DNA of 64,000 bases from Streptomyces spiramyceticus (GCF_028807635.1 NZ_JARBAX010000002.1:186001-250000), one strand, 5' to 3'; counted from the first letter of the stretch, positions 18,308 to 27,665 are shown. Made by a program: numbers and translations. Notes: generated by a model from the letters alone, not told the origin.

Positions 18308-19132
18308 TCATGATGCCCGTACGAACTCCTCGCCCGCATCGCGCAGGAGCGCATGCAGTTCGGCGAAGACCTCCGCCGAGCGGGCGCCCGGCCAGCCCGC
18401 CGGGAGGAGTTCGGCGGGCAGACCCGGGTCCACGTACGGGAGGCGGCGCCAGGAGTCGAGGGCCAGGAGGTAGTCGTGGTAGGCCTGCTGGGGATCCGGC
18501 GACCGGCCGCCGGAGGTCCAGGAGCGCAGCACCGGCTCGTGCAGATCCAGGAACTCCGCGTGCTGCTTGGCGATCGCGGGCAGGTCCCACCAGCGCGCCA
18601 CCGCCTCCTCCGTCAACGCGAAACCGAGGTGTTCGCCTCGGAAGAGGTCGACGTACGGGGCGAGTTGGAGGCGTTCCAGGGTGTGGCGCGTCTCCTCGTA
18701 CAGCCGCGCGGGCGCGATCCACACCCCCGGGGCCGCCGCTCCGAAGCCGAGGTGGGAGAGGCGGGAGCGCAGCAGGTGACGCTTGTTGCGCTCGGCCTCC
18801 GGCACCGAGAAGACCGCGAGGACCCAGCCGTCCGACAGACGCGGCGCCGGGTGCTCGTAGATGCGCCTGTCTCCGTCGTCGAGGAGCTGATGGGCGTCGT
18901 CGGACAGTGCGTATCCGGCGGCGCCGTCCGACGTGCGCGCGGCGACGAGCAGTCCGCGCCGTTTGAGACGCGAGACCGACGAGCGTACGGACGGCGCGTC
19001 GACGCCGACCGCGGCCAGCAGCCGGATGAGCTCGGCCACGCGCATCGGCTCGGCGTCGCCGCCGTCGGGCGTGCGCCCGTACGCGCCGTAGAGAGAAACG
19101 ATCAATGAACGGGGAGTGTGCTGCTCGGCCAC
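18308..19132 (-). CDS. PaaX-like transcriptional repressor
   Basis: 274 residues. N-terminal winged helix (PRSLIVSLYGAYGR; VRSSVSRLKRRGLLVA recognition helix, about 50-65), followed by the PaaX central and C-terminal domains (GWVLAVFSVPEAERNKRHLLRSRLSHLGFG). PaaX-type repressors sense aryl-CoA thioesters. Located 4 bp after the aryl-CoA ligase gene, so it probably represses this cluster and is released by the CoA ester the ligase makes. Confidence 0.83.
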   Translation of the reverse strand: MAEQHTPRSLIVSLYGAYGRTPDGGDAEPMRVAELIRLLAAVGVDAPSVRSSVSRLKRRGLLVAARTSDGAAGYALSDDAHQLLDDGDRRIYEHPAPRLSDGWVLAVFSVPEAERNKRHLLRSRLSHLGFGAAAPGVWIAPARLYEETRHTLERLQLAPYVDLFRGEHLGFALTEEAVARWWDLPAIAKQHAEFLDLHEPVLRSWTSGGRSPDPQQAYHDYLLALDSWRRLPYVDPGLPAELLPAGWPGARSAEVFAELHALLRDAGEEFVRAS

Positions 19133-19136
19133 GTGA

Positions 19137-20750
19137 TCACTCTACGGCCCGCAGCCGGAAGCGCTGGAGCTTGCCAGTCGGTGTACGCGGAAGGGCATCC
19201 AGAAAGACGATGTCGCGCGGGCATTTGTACGGCGCCAGCTCGGCCTTCACGAAGTCGCGCAGCAGAGCCGTGGTCCCGTCGCCGCGCGGCACCCCGTCGC
19301 GCAGGACGGCGTACGCGACGACGATTTGGCCGCGCCGCTCGTCGGCCTGCCCCACCACCGCCGCCTCCAGCACGTCGGGATGGCGCAGCAGCGCTTCCTC
19401 GACCTCCGGGCCCGCGATGTTGTACCCGGCCGAAATGATCATGTCGTCGGCGCGGGCGACATAGCGGAAGTAACCGTCGGCCTCACGGACGTAGGTGTCG
19501 CCGGTCAGATTCCAGCCGCCCTGTACGTACTGGTGCTGCCGTTCGTCAGCGAGATAGCGGCAGCCCACGGGCCCACGGACCGCGAGCAGCCCCGGCTCGC
19601 CGTCGGCCACCGGCTGCCCGGACCGGTCCACCACACGCGCGTCCCAGCCGGGAACCGGCACCCCGGTCGTGCCTGGCCTGATCGCCTCGTCCGCCGCCGA
19701 AATGAAGATGTGCAGCAGCTCGGTCGCGCCGATGCCGTTGATGATGCGCAGCCCGGTGCGCTCGTACCAGGCCTGCCAGGTGGCGGCGGGCAGGTTCTCG
19801 CCGGCCGAGACGCAGCGGCGCAGGGCGCCCAGGTCGTACGCACCGAGGTCGTCCAGCATCGCCCGGTAGGCCGTCGGCGCCGTGAACAGGACGGAGACCC
19901 GGTGCCGGTCGAGCGCGGGCAGCAGCTGCTTGGGGCCGGCCTGTTCGAGCAGCAGTGCGGAGGCGCCCGCGCGCATCGGGAAAATCACCAGGCCGCCGAG
20001 CCCGAACGTGAAGCCGAGCGGCGGGCTGCCTGTGAAGACGTCGTCGGGCCGGGGCTTGAGCACATGGCGCGAGAAGGTGTCGGCGACAGCCAGCACATCG
20101 CGGTGGAAGTGCATACAGCCCTTGGGGCGCCCGGTCGTCCCCGAGGTGAAGGCGATCAGCGCGACATCGTCGGCGGACGTCGCCACGGCGGCGTATCGCG
20201 CCGGCTTGTCGGCCGCCAGACGCAGCAGGTCGTCGGGCGTGTCACCGCCGTACGCCGTGATGCGCAGCCCCGGCACCTCTGCCTTGGCCAGGTCGTCGAC
20301 CGCCCGTACGTCGCAGAGGGCGTGGCTGACCCGCGCGATGGCGCACATCGTCGCGAGCTCGGTGGCCCGCTGCTGCGCGAGGACCGTCACCGCCACCGCG
20401 CCCGCCTTCATCACCGCGAGCCAGCAGGCGGCGAGCCAGGGGGTCGTGGGGCCGCGCAGCAGGACGCGGTTGCCGGGCAGGACGCCCAGGTCGGAGGTGA
20501 GGACGTGCGCGATCCGGTCTACGGTGCGGCGGAGCTCGTCGTAGGTCCAGATCTCACTTTTGGCGGTACGGAAGGCCGGCCGGTCCGCGCCGAAGCGCTC
20601 GATGGTGCGGTCCAGGAGCTCCGACCCGCAGTTGAGCAGGTCCGGATAGCGCAGCTCAGGACGGTCGAAGACCAGATCCGGCCACTGGTGGGCGGGCGGC
20701 AGCTGGTCGCGGGGAAAGGTATCGAGGTGCGCTGAGGTCTTCAGCTCCAT
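19137..20750 (-). CDS. Aryl-CoA ligase (2-aminobenzoate/benzoate-CoA ligase type)
   Basis: 537 residues from ATG 20750; the open frame upstream is antisense to the dehydrogenase gene. AMP-forming motif FTSGTTGRPKGCMHFHRD (about 193-210), INGIGATELLHIF, ADDMIISAGYNIAGPEVE and the C-terminal catalytic Lys in RTPTGKLQR. The sequence style (GPTTPWLAACWLAVMKAGAV) matches benzoate/2-aminobenzoate-CoA ligases, activating the acid that the fused monooxygenase attacks. Divergent from the dehydrogenase-RidA operon. Confidence 0.84.
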   Translation of the reverse strand: MELKTSAHLDTFPRDQLPPAHQWPDLVFDRPELRYPDLLNCGSELLDRTIERFGADRPAFRTAKSEIWTYDELRRTVDRIAHVLTSDLGVLPGNRVLLRGPTTPWLAACWLAVMKAGAVAVTVLAQQRATELATMCAIARVSHALCDVRAVDDLAKAEVPGLRITAYGGDTPDDLLRLAADKPARYAAVATSADDVALIAFTSGTTGRPKGCMHFHRDVLAVADTFSRHVLKPRPDDVFTGSPPLGFTFGLGGLVIFPMRAGASALLLEQAGPKQLLPALDRHRVSVLFTAPTAYRAMLDDLGAYDLGALRRCVSAGENLPAATWQAWYERTGLRIINGIGATELLHIFISAADEAIRPGTTGVPVPGWDARVVDRSGQPVADGEPGLLAVRGPVGCRYLADERQHQYVQGGWNLTGDTYVREADGYFRYVARADDMIISAGYNIAGPEVEEALLRHPDVLEAAVVGQADERRGQIVVAYAVLRDGVPRGDGTTALLRDFVKAELAPYKCPRDIVFLDALPRTPTGKLQRFRLRAVE

Positions 20751-20778
20751 GATGGGATCGCCCCCTTGTCGCACATTG

Positions 20779-20806
20779 AGCGTATCGTTTAGGTGACGAC
20801 AGTCAA
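20779..20806 (-). promoter_or_regulatory. Candidate promoter for the ligase-paaX-GNAT operon
   Basis: Reading the minus strand, TTGACT (20806-20801) and TACGCT (20784-20779) are separated by 16 bases, a good fit to a housekeeping -35/-10 pair, and lie 29 bp before the ligase start. The short divergent region also holds TATCG (20783-20787) and CGATA (20814-20818), an inverted pair that could be part of the PaaX-like operator. Inference only. Confidence 0.4.
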
Positions 20807-20834
20807 CGGCCCGCGATAAGAGGGGTGCCGCAAT

Positions 20835-21944
20835 ATGCCGGGATTCGAGCTGGAAGCGGAACAGCACGAGTGGTGCGCCGAACTGCGCGCGCTGGCCGCG
20901 GACCGCCTGCGGCCCCTCGCGGAAAAGGGCGAACCGGGCACGGTGAACCGCGCGTTGGTCGTCTCGCTCGGTGAACTCGGACTGCTGGAGCGCCTGTTCA
21001 GTTCTGGAGCCCTGGACCTCTGCCTGATGCGCGAATCGCTCGCCCAGGTCTGTACCGAGGCCGAAACCGCGCTCGCCCTGCAAGGGCTAGGGGCCGGTCC
21101 GGTGGCCCGCGCAGGCACTGGGGAGCAGCGCGCCCGCTGGCTCCCGGAAGTGATCGCCGGCCGCGCCGTGGCCGCCTTCGCGCTGAGCGAGCCGGGCGCG
21201 GGATCGGACGCGGCAGCTCTCTCGCTCAAGACCGTACCGGAGGGTTCCGGATGGCGCCTGTCCGGCGAGAAGTGCTGGATTTCCAACGCACCGTACGCCG
21301 ATTTCTACACCGTATTCGCCCGTACGGATGAGGGCGCCGGCGCCCGCGGCGTCACCGCGTTCCTTGTCCCCGCCGACCGTCCCGGCCTGACCGGGACCCC
21401 GCTCGACATGCTCTCGCCGCACCCCATCGGCGCCCTGGCCTTCGACGGTGTACCGGTCACCCCCGCCGACGTGATCGGTGAGGTGAACGGAGGCTTCCGA
21501 GTCGCCATGGACACCCTCAACCTCTTCCGCCCCAGCGTCGGCGCCTTCGCCGTCGGCATGGCACAGGCCGCCCTGGACGCGACCGTCGAGCACACCGCGC
21601 GCCGCACCGCTTTCGGCGGCCCCCTCAAGGACCTCCAGTCGGTCGCCCACCAGGTCGCCGAGATGGCGACCCGTACCGAGGCCGCGCGCCTGCTCGTGTA
21701 CGCCGCCGCCTCGGCGTACGACGCGGGCGCATCCGGCGTGCCCCGCCGCGCCGCCATGGCCAAACTCTTCGCCACCGAGACCGCCCAGTACGTCGTCGAC
21801 GCCGCGGTGCAGCTGCACGGTGCGCGCGCCCTCCAGCGCGGGCACCTCCTGGAACACCTCTACCGTGAGGTCAGGGCGCCCCGTATCTACGAAGGCGCCA
21901 CCGAGGTCCAGCGGACGATCATCGCCAAGGAGCTGTACCGATGA
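20835..21944 (+). CDS. Acyl-CoA dehydrogenase
   Basis: 369 residues. Full ACAD fold: FALSEPGAGSDAAAL and WISNAPYADFYTVFART (flavin site), QLHGARALQRGHLLEHLYREVRAPRIYEGATEVQR at the end, with the catalytic Glu in YEGATE. First gene of the right-hand operon, overlapping the RidA gene by 4 bp. Probably oxidises or aromatises the alicyclic CoA intermediate in the same pathway as the fused monooxygenase. Confidence 0.87.
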   Translation: MPGFELEAEQHEWCAELRALAADRLRPLAEKGEPGTVNRALVVSLGELGLLERLFSSGALDLCLMRESLAQVCTEAETALALQGLGAGPVARAGTGEQRARWLPEVIAGRAVAAFALSEPGAGSDAAALSLKTVPEGSGWRLSGEKCWISNAPYADFYTVFARTDEGAGARGVTAFLVPADRPGLTGTPLDMLSPHPIGALAFDGVPVTPADVIGEVNGGFRVAMDTLNLFRPSVGAFAVGMAQAALDATVEHTARRTAFGGPLKDLQSVAHQVAEMATRTEAARLLVYAAASAYDAGASGVPRRAAMAKLFATETAQYVVDAAVQLHGARALQRGHLLEHLYREVRAPRIYEGATEVQRTIIAKELYR

Positions 21945-22339
21945 CCCTGCACCGCATCAACCCGGCCGAGCTGTCCCCGCCCACCGGCTTCTCCCACGCC
22001 GTCACGGCCACAGGCTCCCGCCTGGTCTTCCTGGCGGGCCAGACCTCCCTCGACACGGACGGCAAGGTCGTCGGCGATACGCTCCCGGCCCAGTTCGAGA
22101 AGGCCCTCACTAACCTCCTCACGGCCCTGCGCGCAGCAGGCGGCACCCCCGCCGACCTCGCCCGCGTCACCGTCTACGCCACCGATGTCGCCGACTACCG
22201 CGCCCAGGCACCCGAACTGGGCCGCATCTGGCGCCGACTGGCGGGCCGCGACTACCCCGCCATGGCGGTGATCGGCGCGGTCCGCCTCTGGGACGATCAG
22301 TGCCTGGTCGAGCTGGACGGGATGGCCGTACTGGCCTGA
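21941..22339 (+). CDS. RidA/YjgF-family protein (imine deaminase type)
   Basis: 132 residues. LVFLAGQTSLDTDGKVVGD, FEKALTNLLTALRAAGGTPADLARVTVYATDV and AVIGAVRLWDDQCLVELDGMAVLA match the RidA trimer family. RidA proteins hydrolyse reactive imines/enamines to ketones plus ammonia. In an aminobenzoate pathway the ring-reduced aminobenzoyl-CoA is an enamine, so a dedicated RidA would help remove the nitrogen. The family lies close to the classic group, but the catalytic Arg was not checked by alignment. Confidence 0.8.
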   Translation: MTLHRINPAELSPPTGFSHAVTATGSRLVFLAGQTSLDTDGKVVGDTLPAQFEKALTNLLTALRAAGGTPADLARVTVYATDVADYRAQAPELGRIWRRLAGRDYPAMAVIGAVRLWDDQCLVELDGMAVLA

Positions 22340-22544
22340 CTGGCCTACTGGGACCAATCCTTGTACGGCTTCAGACCCTCCGCCGCCTCATTCACCGCCG
22401 GGTCCACGAACAAACCGTGTTCCCTCGTCCCGCCGCTGCCTTGAGCCGCTCTGCCGTTCTCCCGTAACGACGCCGCGGAGGGGGCGCCTTGTCACTGGCC
22501 GGGGTGGAGATAGCCTCGCTCTCAGCCGAGATGGAGGATCTGCC

Positions 22545-23378
22545 ATGCCCCGGATTGAGCTCACCGCCGGAACCGTCGCGTACGAGGACACCGGCGGACC
22601 AGGACCCGTTGTGGTCCTCCTGCACGGCCTGGTCCACGACGCGACAGTCTGGCGCAAGGTCGTCGCCGCTCTGCGGGCGGACCACCGGGTCGTCGCTCCG
22701 ACCCTGCCGTACGGATCACACCGCACGCCCATGCGCGCGGACGTACCGCTCACCCCGGACTCCGTCAATGAGCTCATCGCGGAGTTCCTCGACCGGCTCG
22801 ACCTGCGCGACGTCACACTCGTCGAGAACGACTGCGGGCGGGCCCAGACCGTCGCCGCTCAGCACCCCGAACGGCTCGCCGGGCTCGTCCTCACCTCCTG
22901 CGAGGCCTTCGACAACTACCCGCCCGGCGTGCCCGGCAAGTTGATCTCCCTCGCCTGCAAGGTCCCGGGCGGCATCACGTTCCTCGCCCGTACGCTCGCC
23001 CTGCGCCCATTGCGGCGCTTGCCCGTGGGGATCGGCGCGCTCACGAAGCGGCCTGTACCGGACGAGATCGTCGACGGCTGGCTGGAGCCGCTCCTCACCG
23101 ACCCGGCCATCCGCGCCGACTTCCGCCGCTACAACCGGGGTGTGCGCAGGACCGAGCTGCTCGAAGCGGTGGACGGGCTGCGGAAGTTCGACAAGCCCGC
23201 GCTGGTGGTGTGGGCGAAGGAGGACCGGATGATGCCGCGGGCGCACGGCCGGAGGCTGGCGGACATTCTGCCGCAGGGGCGCCTTCTTGAGGTCGAGGAC
23301 AGCTGCACGCTGATCGCCGAGGACCAGCCGGAGGTGCTGTCGGCGGCGCTGCGGGAATTCATCGCCGCATCACGCTGA
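22545..23378 (+). CDS. Alpha/beta hydrolase, Asp in the nucleophile elbow
   Basis: 277 residues. Oxyanion-hole strand VVVLLHGLVHDATVW, then the nucleophile elbow VENDCGRAQ with Asp where esterases have Ser; Asp nucleophiles occur in haloalkane/haloacid dehalogenase-like hydrolases. The elbow's usual first Gly is Glu here. The C-terminal VEDSCTLIAEDQPE segment lacks the usual catalytic His, so activity is uncertain. Isolated gene after the aminobenzoate cluster. Confidence 0.7.
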   Translation: MPRIELTAGTVAYEDTGGPGPVVVLLHGLVHDATVWRKVVAALRADHRVVAPTLPYGSHRTPMRADVPLTPDSVNELIAEFLDRLDLRDVTLVENDCGRAQTVAAQHPERLAGLVLTSCEAFDNYPPGVPGKLISLACKVPGGITFLARTLALRPLRRLPVGIGALTKRPVPDEIVDGWLEPLLTDPAIRADFRRYNRGVRRTELLEAVDGLRKFDKPALVVWAKEDRMMPRAHGRRLADILPQGRLLEVEDSCTLIAEDQPEVLSAALREFIAASR

Positions 23379-23449
23379 AACGCTCCCGGCCCACCGCACT
23401 TGACCTCTACGGATCCGGTGCGGCGGGCCGGGCAATCGTTCCTTCTTCT

Positions 23450-24664
23450 TCACTTCTTCCCGGTCGCGAGCTTCCCGAAGGTCAGCCCCGCACCCGCCAG
23501 ATCGGCCCTGATCCCCTCACGCTCCACGCTGATCTCGCGCAGCCGCAGGTCACCGGGCGTCTTGGGCAGCCGGAAGGACAGCGAGAGCTGCTCGGAGAGT
23601 TCCGGCAGCCGCAGGCTCAGCAGGGCGGCGACCAGCTTGGGATCGATTCCGACCTTCTTCAGCAGCCAGGGGTGCTCGATGATCACGTCGACGAGATTGA
23701 GCTTCATCAGCTGCTGGACGAAGCGCGGCGAGCCGGTGAGCTTGTTCAGCTCCTCCTCGCTCTGCAGCGCCCGGTCCACCCACTTCCTCGGTACGCCGAG
23801 CCGGTCCACCACCGCGGGAACCGCCAGCAGTGCCTTGATGCGCGCGCTCTCGCGGCTGATCCGCTCGGCTGCCTCGGGGTGCAGCCGGAGGCCCGAGTGC
23901 GCCCGGTCCTTGCCCGGCCGGTAGGTGACGAGCCCGGGGATGTCGAGCCGCATGTGGTCGACGGTGGTGGACACGGCCTGGTCGCCGTCGCGGCGTACGT
24001 GCGCCCGGGCCCGTACGCGGACTTCGTTGCCGGCGACGGGGACGGAGCCCACCACCCGTACGTTGCTTGCGCCGTCTCTCGTGAACTTGGCCTGCGAGGC
24101 GCCCAGTTCACGGTTGAGGTCGTCGAAGGACAGCAGGACGTCGCCGTCCACGCTGCCGATGACGGCGCCCTTGATCGAGGAGGGCAGGCTGCCGACGATG
24201 CGTACGTCCTTGGCGGTGGCCCGTACTTCGGCGAGGGAGACGCGGTCGGCGGCGACGTCGGGGACGCTGACGTCGACCTCGTCGAGCCGCTGGTCGAGGA
24301 CCTGGGTGAGGAACGGGAAGCCGTGAATGTCGACCTCGGGTGCGGCCGCGAGTCCCAGTGACTTCTGGAGGTTCTCCTCGGCCTTGTCCTGCGCGTACAT
24401 CACGGCGTAGCGGTCGGCGATCAGCAGGAAGGAGAGGCAGACCAGGCCGGTGACGGCCAGTTTGAATACCACCGGGACTGCGGCGAGACGGCTTTTGCCA
24501 CGGTGGTTGGGCGGGGCCCAGTCGTCGTCACCGTCATCGTCGTCGGGCGCGAGACCGAGACCGAGCGGGTCGTCGCGGTCGTAGTCCGGTTCCGGTGTCG
24601 CGAGTTGTGCCAGTTCGTCGTAGGGATTATGGGGATGTGAGGCTATGCGTGTGGGGGGTCGCAT
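23450..24664 (-). CDS. DUF2993 (LmeA-like) membrane-anchored protein
   Basis: 404 residues from ATG 24664. An acidic cytoplasmic N-terminus (DDDDGDDD), one transmembrane helix at about residues 64-84, then an extracytoplasmic DUF2993 domain (EVDIHGFPFLTQVLDQRLDEVDVSVPDV). Family members such as mycobacterial LmeA act in the envelope, probably binding lipid. Upstream in-frame codons lie antisense to the GNAT gene and are not part of it. Confidence 0.78.
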   Translation of the reverse strand: MRPPTRIASHPHNPYDELAQLATPEPDYDRDDPLGLGLAPDDDDGDDDWAPPNHRGKSRLAAVPVVFKLAVTGLVCLSFLLIADRYAVMYAQDKAEENLQKSLGLAAAPEVDIHGFPFLTQVLDQRLDEVDVSVPDVAADRVSLAEVRATAKDVRIVGSLPSSIKGAVIGSVDGDVLLSFDDLNRELGASQAKFTRDGASNVRVVGSVPVAGNEVRVRARAHVRRDGDQAVSTTVDHMRLDIPGLVTYRPGKDRAHSGLRLHPEAAERISRESARIKALLAVPAVVDRLGVPRKWVDRALQSEEELNKLTGSPRFVQQLMKLNLVDVIIEHPWLLKKVGIDPKLVAALLSLRLPELSEQLSLSFRLPKTPGDLRLREISVEREGIRADLAGAGLTFGKLATGKK

Positions 24665-24781
24665 CGGCTCATCCCACCATGTGAACCGCCCTCGAACGCA
24701 AGCTCGACGACGGGAAGCTCCATATTTGGCCACGTTTATTGCGGGGAACGCGGCCGAGGTCTTTGCGTATTCTTTCCCGCC

Positions 24782-25396
24782 ATGAACAGCGCATGGTTCG
24801 AACGACCCACCCTGACCGGCCAATACGTACGTCTTGAGCCACTGACCGCCGATCACTCCGAGGGTCTCTTCGAGGCCCTCAAGGACCCCGGCATCTGGAC
24901 CTGGCTCTCGCACAAGCAGCCCGCGGACGCCGACGGGATGTGGGCGATCGTCGAGCGCCTGCTGGCCAAACAGGAGGAGGGTGACAGTGTCGCGCTCGCG
25001 CAGATCGACGTCGCGACCGGTGAAGTGGCCGGATCCACCTCGTACTACGAGATAGAGCCCGCCGACCGGGGCATCGCGATCGGCTCCACCTGGCTCGGCA
25101 GCCGCTTCCACAGCACCGGCATCAACACCGAGGCAAAACTTCTCCTGCTGCGCCGGGCCTTCGACGACCTCGGCGCGGTCCGGGTCACCTGGCACACCGA
25201 CCACCGCAACGAACGGTCGCAGCGCGCCATCGAACGCCTCGGCGCACACCGCGAGGGCGTACTGCGCCGCCACCGGACCAGGCCGGACGGGACAATGCGC
25301 GACACCGTCGTCTATTCGATGCTCTCCGACGAGTGGCCGGCCGCGCACGAGGCGCTGACGGCACGCCTCCGGGAAGGCTCCCGGCCGTCTGCCTGA
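24782..25396 (+). CDS. GNAT N-acetyltransferase (RimJ/RimL type)
   Basis: 204 residues. YVRLEPLTADHSEGLFEAL at the N-terminus, GSTSYYEIEPADRGIAIGSTWLGSRFHSTGINTEAKLLLL, then VTWHTDHRNERSQRAIERLGAHREGVLRRH, the typical pattern of the RimJ/RimL acetyltransferase branch. Substrate unknown; members acetylate protein N-termini or small amines. Confidence 0.82.
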   Translation: MNSAWFERPTLTGQYVRLEPLTADHSEGLFEALKDPGIWTWLSHKQPADADGMWAIVERLLAKQEEGDSVALAQIDVATGEVAGSTSYYEIEPADRGIAIGSTWLGSRFHSTGINTEAKLLLLRRAFDDLGAVRVTWHTDHRNERSQRAIERLGAHREGVLRRHRTRPDGTMRDTVVYSMLSDEWPAAHEALTARLREGSRPSA

Positions 25397-25415
25397 CGGA
25401 GTGAGCGGCATGTTA

Positions 25416-25600
25416 GGGCGTGTCCGGCGGATCAGGCCTGGGCCGCGGGGCTTGGCACGCACATCTGCGGCGTTGTCGTCAGTCGGCGACGCTCCGCGTC
25501 GCCTCCCTCCTCCGCCTTGCAGCTGCACGCACCAGGCCCCGCTCACCAGCACCGAGAACGAGCCGCACCGCGAAGTCGGCCTGATCCGCCGGACACGCCC
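25416..25600 (+). mobile_element. MITE, 185 bp, TA-flanked
   Basis: Terminal inverted repeats begin GGGCGTGTCCGGCGGATCAG and close with its reverse complement; both ends abut TA (25414-25415 and 25601-25602), a TA target duplication as made by IS630/Tc1-type transposases. There is no open frame of note inside. A shorter relative with matching ends and subterminal sequence lies at 38827-38929. The centre holds an extra segment of roughly 80 bp that the relative lacks. Confidence 0.8.
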
Positions 25601-25703
25601 TAAAGCGGGCGCGGATTGATCGACTGGTGGCATGCATGCACCGGGCTTACGGTCAAATGGTGGGCAGAACCGCCCACTGCCTCTGTCGTGAGGGCCATGC
25701 GCC

Positions 25704-27251
25704 ATGTCGACCTCCCAACCGACACCAGGACAAGCCACAACCGATACGGGCCCGGGCAGCAGGAACGGCCTGGCCCTGCTGGTCATCGCCTCGTGCCAGC
25801 TCATGGTGGTTCTCGACATCACCATCGTGAACATCGCCCTGCCGCACATCCAGAGGGCCCTCGACTTCTCCACCACGAGCCTCTCGTGGGTGGTCAACGC
25901 CTACACGCTCACCTTCGGCGGGCTGCTGCTCCTCGGCGGGCGTGCCGGTGACATCCTCGGCCGCCGCAGAGTTTTCATCTTCGGCGTTCTGCTGTTCGTC
26001 CTCGCCTCCCTGCTCGGTGGCCTCGCGCAGAACTCCGGCCAACTCCTCGCCGCCCGCGCCCTCCAGGGCGTCGGCGGTGCCATCGCGTCGCCGACGGCAC
26101 TCGCGTTGATCGCCACCACCTTTACCGAAGGCCCGGCCCGCAACCGGGCATTCGGCGTCTTCGCCGCCGTATCCGCAGGTGGTGGTGCCATCGGACTGCT
26201 GGCCGGCGGTGTGCTCGTCGAATGGCTCGACTGGCGCTGGGTGCTGTTCGTCAACGTACCGATCGGGCTGCTCATCGCCGTCGCCATACCCCGCGTCATC
26301 AAGGAGTCCGAGCGCCATCCCGGCCATTTCGACTTCACCGGTGCCCTGACCTCCACCCTCGGCATGGTGTGCCTGGTCTACGGCTTCATCCGGGCCGCAC
26401 AGGACGGCTGGAGCGACGCTCTCACTCTGGTCTCGTTCGCCGCCGCGGTGGTACTCCTCTCCCTCTTCATCCTGGTGGAACGGCGATCCAGGCAGCCGAT
26501 CACTCCGTTGCACATGTTCGCCGACCGTAACCGGGCGGGCACGTACGGAATCATGCTGAGCCTCGCCGCCGCGATCTTCGGCATGTTCTTCTTCCTCACG
26601 CTGTTCGTCCAGAACGTCCTGGACTTCAGCCCGCTCGCGACCGGACTGGCCTTCCTGCCGGTCAGCGCGGTCATCGCGGTGGGCGCCGGAATCGCCTCCC
26701 AGCTCCTGCCGAAGTACGGCCCGAAGCCCTTCATGGTGACCGGCTCGATCCTGGCAGCGGTAGGCCTGTCCTGGCTGACCCTGACGGACATCGACTCGAC
26801 CTACCTGGGCAGCATCCTGGGACCGATTCTCATCTTCAGCCTCGGCATGGGCTTCAACTTCGTGTCGCTGACGCTGATGGCCGTCTCCAACGTGCCCACG
26901 CACGAGTCGGGCGCGGCGTCGGGCATGCTCAACGTCACCCAGCAGGTGGGCGGCTCGCTCGGCCTGTCCATCCTGGTCACGATGTACGGCACGGCCAGCC
27001 GCAACGAGGCCGACACCCAGATCCCGCGGTTCCTGTCCGGGGCGAGCCCCGCGGAACGCGCGAAATTCGAGCAGACGGGCCAGCTCCCACCACCATGGGC
27101 CGACGAGGTCCTCACCTCCGGAGTTTCCGCGGCGTTCATCGTCGCCGCGGTGTTCACGGTGGTGGCCGCGATCGTCGCAGTAATCGCCATCCAGGTACGC
27201 CCGTCCGACCTGGAACGCCTCCAGGGGGGCGGAATGGGCCCCGGGCCCTGA
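25704..27251 (+). CDS. MFS transporter, DHA2 (EmrB/QacA-like) drug:H+ antiporter
   Basis: 515 residues with about 14 hydrophobic spans. Motif A GRAGDILGRRRVF sits after span 2; ASPTALALI and GGGAIGLLAGGVLVEWLDWRWVLFVNVPIG (motif C region) are typical of 14-TM drug exporters; the first helix has VVLDITIVNIALP. Probably proton-driven export of a hydrophobic drug or metabolite. It stands alone, with no TetR/MarR gene beside it. Confidence 0.9.
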   Translation: MSTSQPTPGQATTDTGPGSRNGLALLVIASCQLMVVLDITIVNIALPHIQRALDFSTTSLSWVVNAYTLTFGGLLLLGGRAGDILGRRRVFIFGVLLFVLASLLGGLAQNSGQLLAARALQGVGGAIASPTALALIATTFTEGPARNRAFGVFAAVSAGGGAIGLLAGGVLVEWLDWRWVLFVNVPIGLLIAVAIPRVIKESERHPGHFDFTGALTSTLGMVCLVYGFIRAAQDGWSDALTLVSFAAAVVLLSLFILVERRSRQPITPLHMFADRNRAGTYGIMLSLAAAIFGMFFFLTLFVQNVLDFSPLATGLAFLPVSAVIAVGAGIASQLLPKYGPKPFMVTGSILAAVGLSWLTLTDIDSTYLGSILGPILIFSLGMGFNFVSLTLMAVSNVPTHESGAASGMLNVTQQVGGSLGLSILVTMYGTASRNEADTQIPRFLSGASPAERAKFEQTGQLPPPWADEVLTSGVSAAFIVAAVFTVVAAIVAVIAIQVRPSDLERLQGGGMGPGP

Positions 27252-27665
27252 ACCGTCCGGGGCACCTGCCTGCTGTGGCGCCGGAGAGGGGCAGACGTCA
27301 AGGGTCACTTCGGGCTGTTCGAAGGCCCGGCCAGAGCGCTCATCACTCACACGGCGACCCATACCGTCCGCCATAGCTGAGGCCGCAGGCTACCGCCTGG
27401 CGTCTGAGCTTGGGAATCGCCGGCCATCGAGGCTGCGTAGCTTTCTGACCAGCTACAACGACGGGGCGAATGCTTCGATGTCTGGCCGGTGTACCCCGCT
27501 CTTCGCTGTTGTTCCCTGCCCCCTCTGGTGCGTGTCTGGTGCGCTCTACAGCAAGAGGATGTAGAAGCCGAGAGCCCTAGACCAGGCACCGTGTTCACCT
27601 CACCTTGGGGTGAGCTGAGCAGCGCATCACCCTGCGCCATGAGCAAGAGATAGCGCCTTTTACGC
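27252..27665. other. Intergenic junction before the accessory island
   Basis: No convincing gene. GC content drops visibly from about 27.4 kb on. CTCACC and GGTGAG (27598-27613) pair across TTGG in a small hairpin before the AAA ATPase gene. No tRNA, integrase or clear att site was found at this left edge. Confidence 0.5.

Noticed and set aside
18308..20750. Phenylacetate pathway (paa) cluster
   Set aside because: The regulator is PaaX-like, but no paaABCDE epoxidase genes occur and the ligase is of benzoate/aminobenzoate type.
24665..25897. In-frame extension of the DUF2993 protein to 815 residues
   Set aside because: The region is antisense to the GNAT gene and the MITE; the start at 24664 gives a normal protein.
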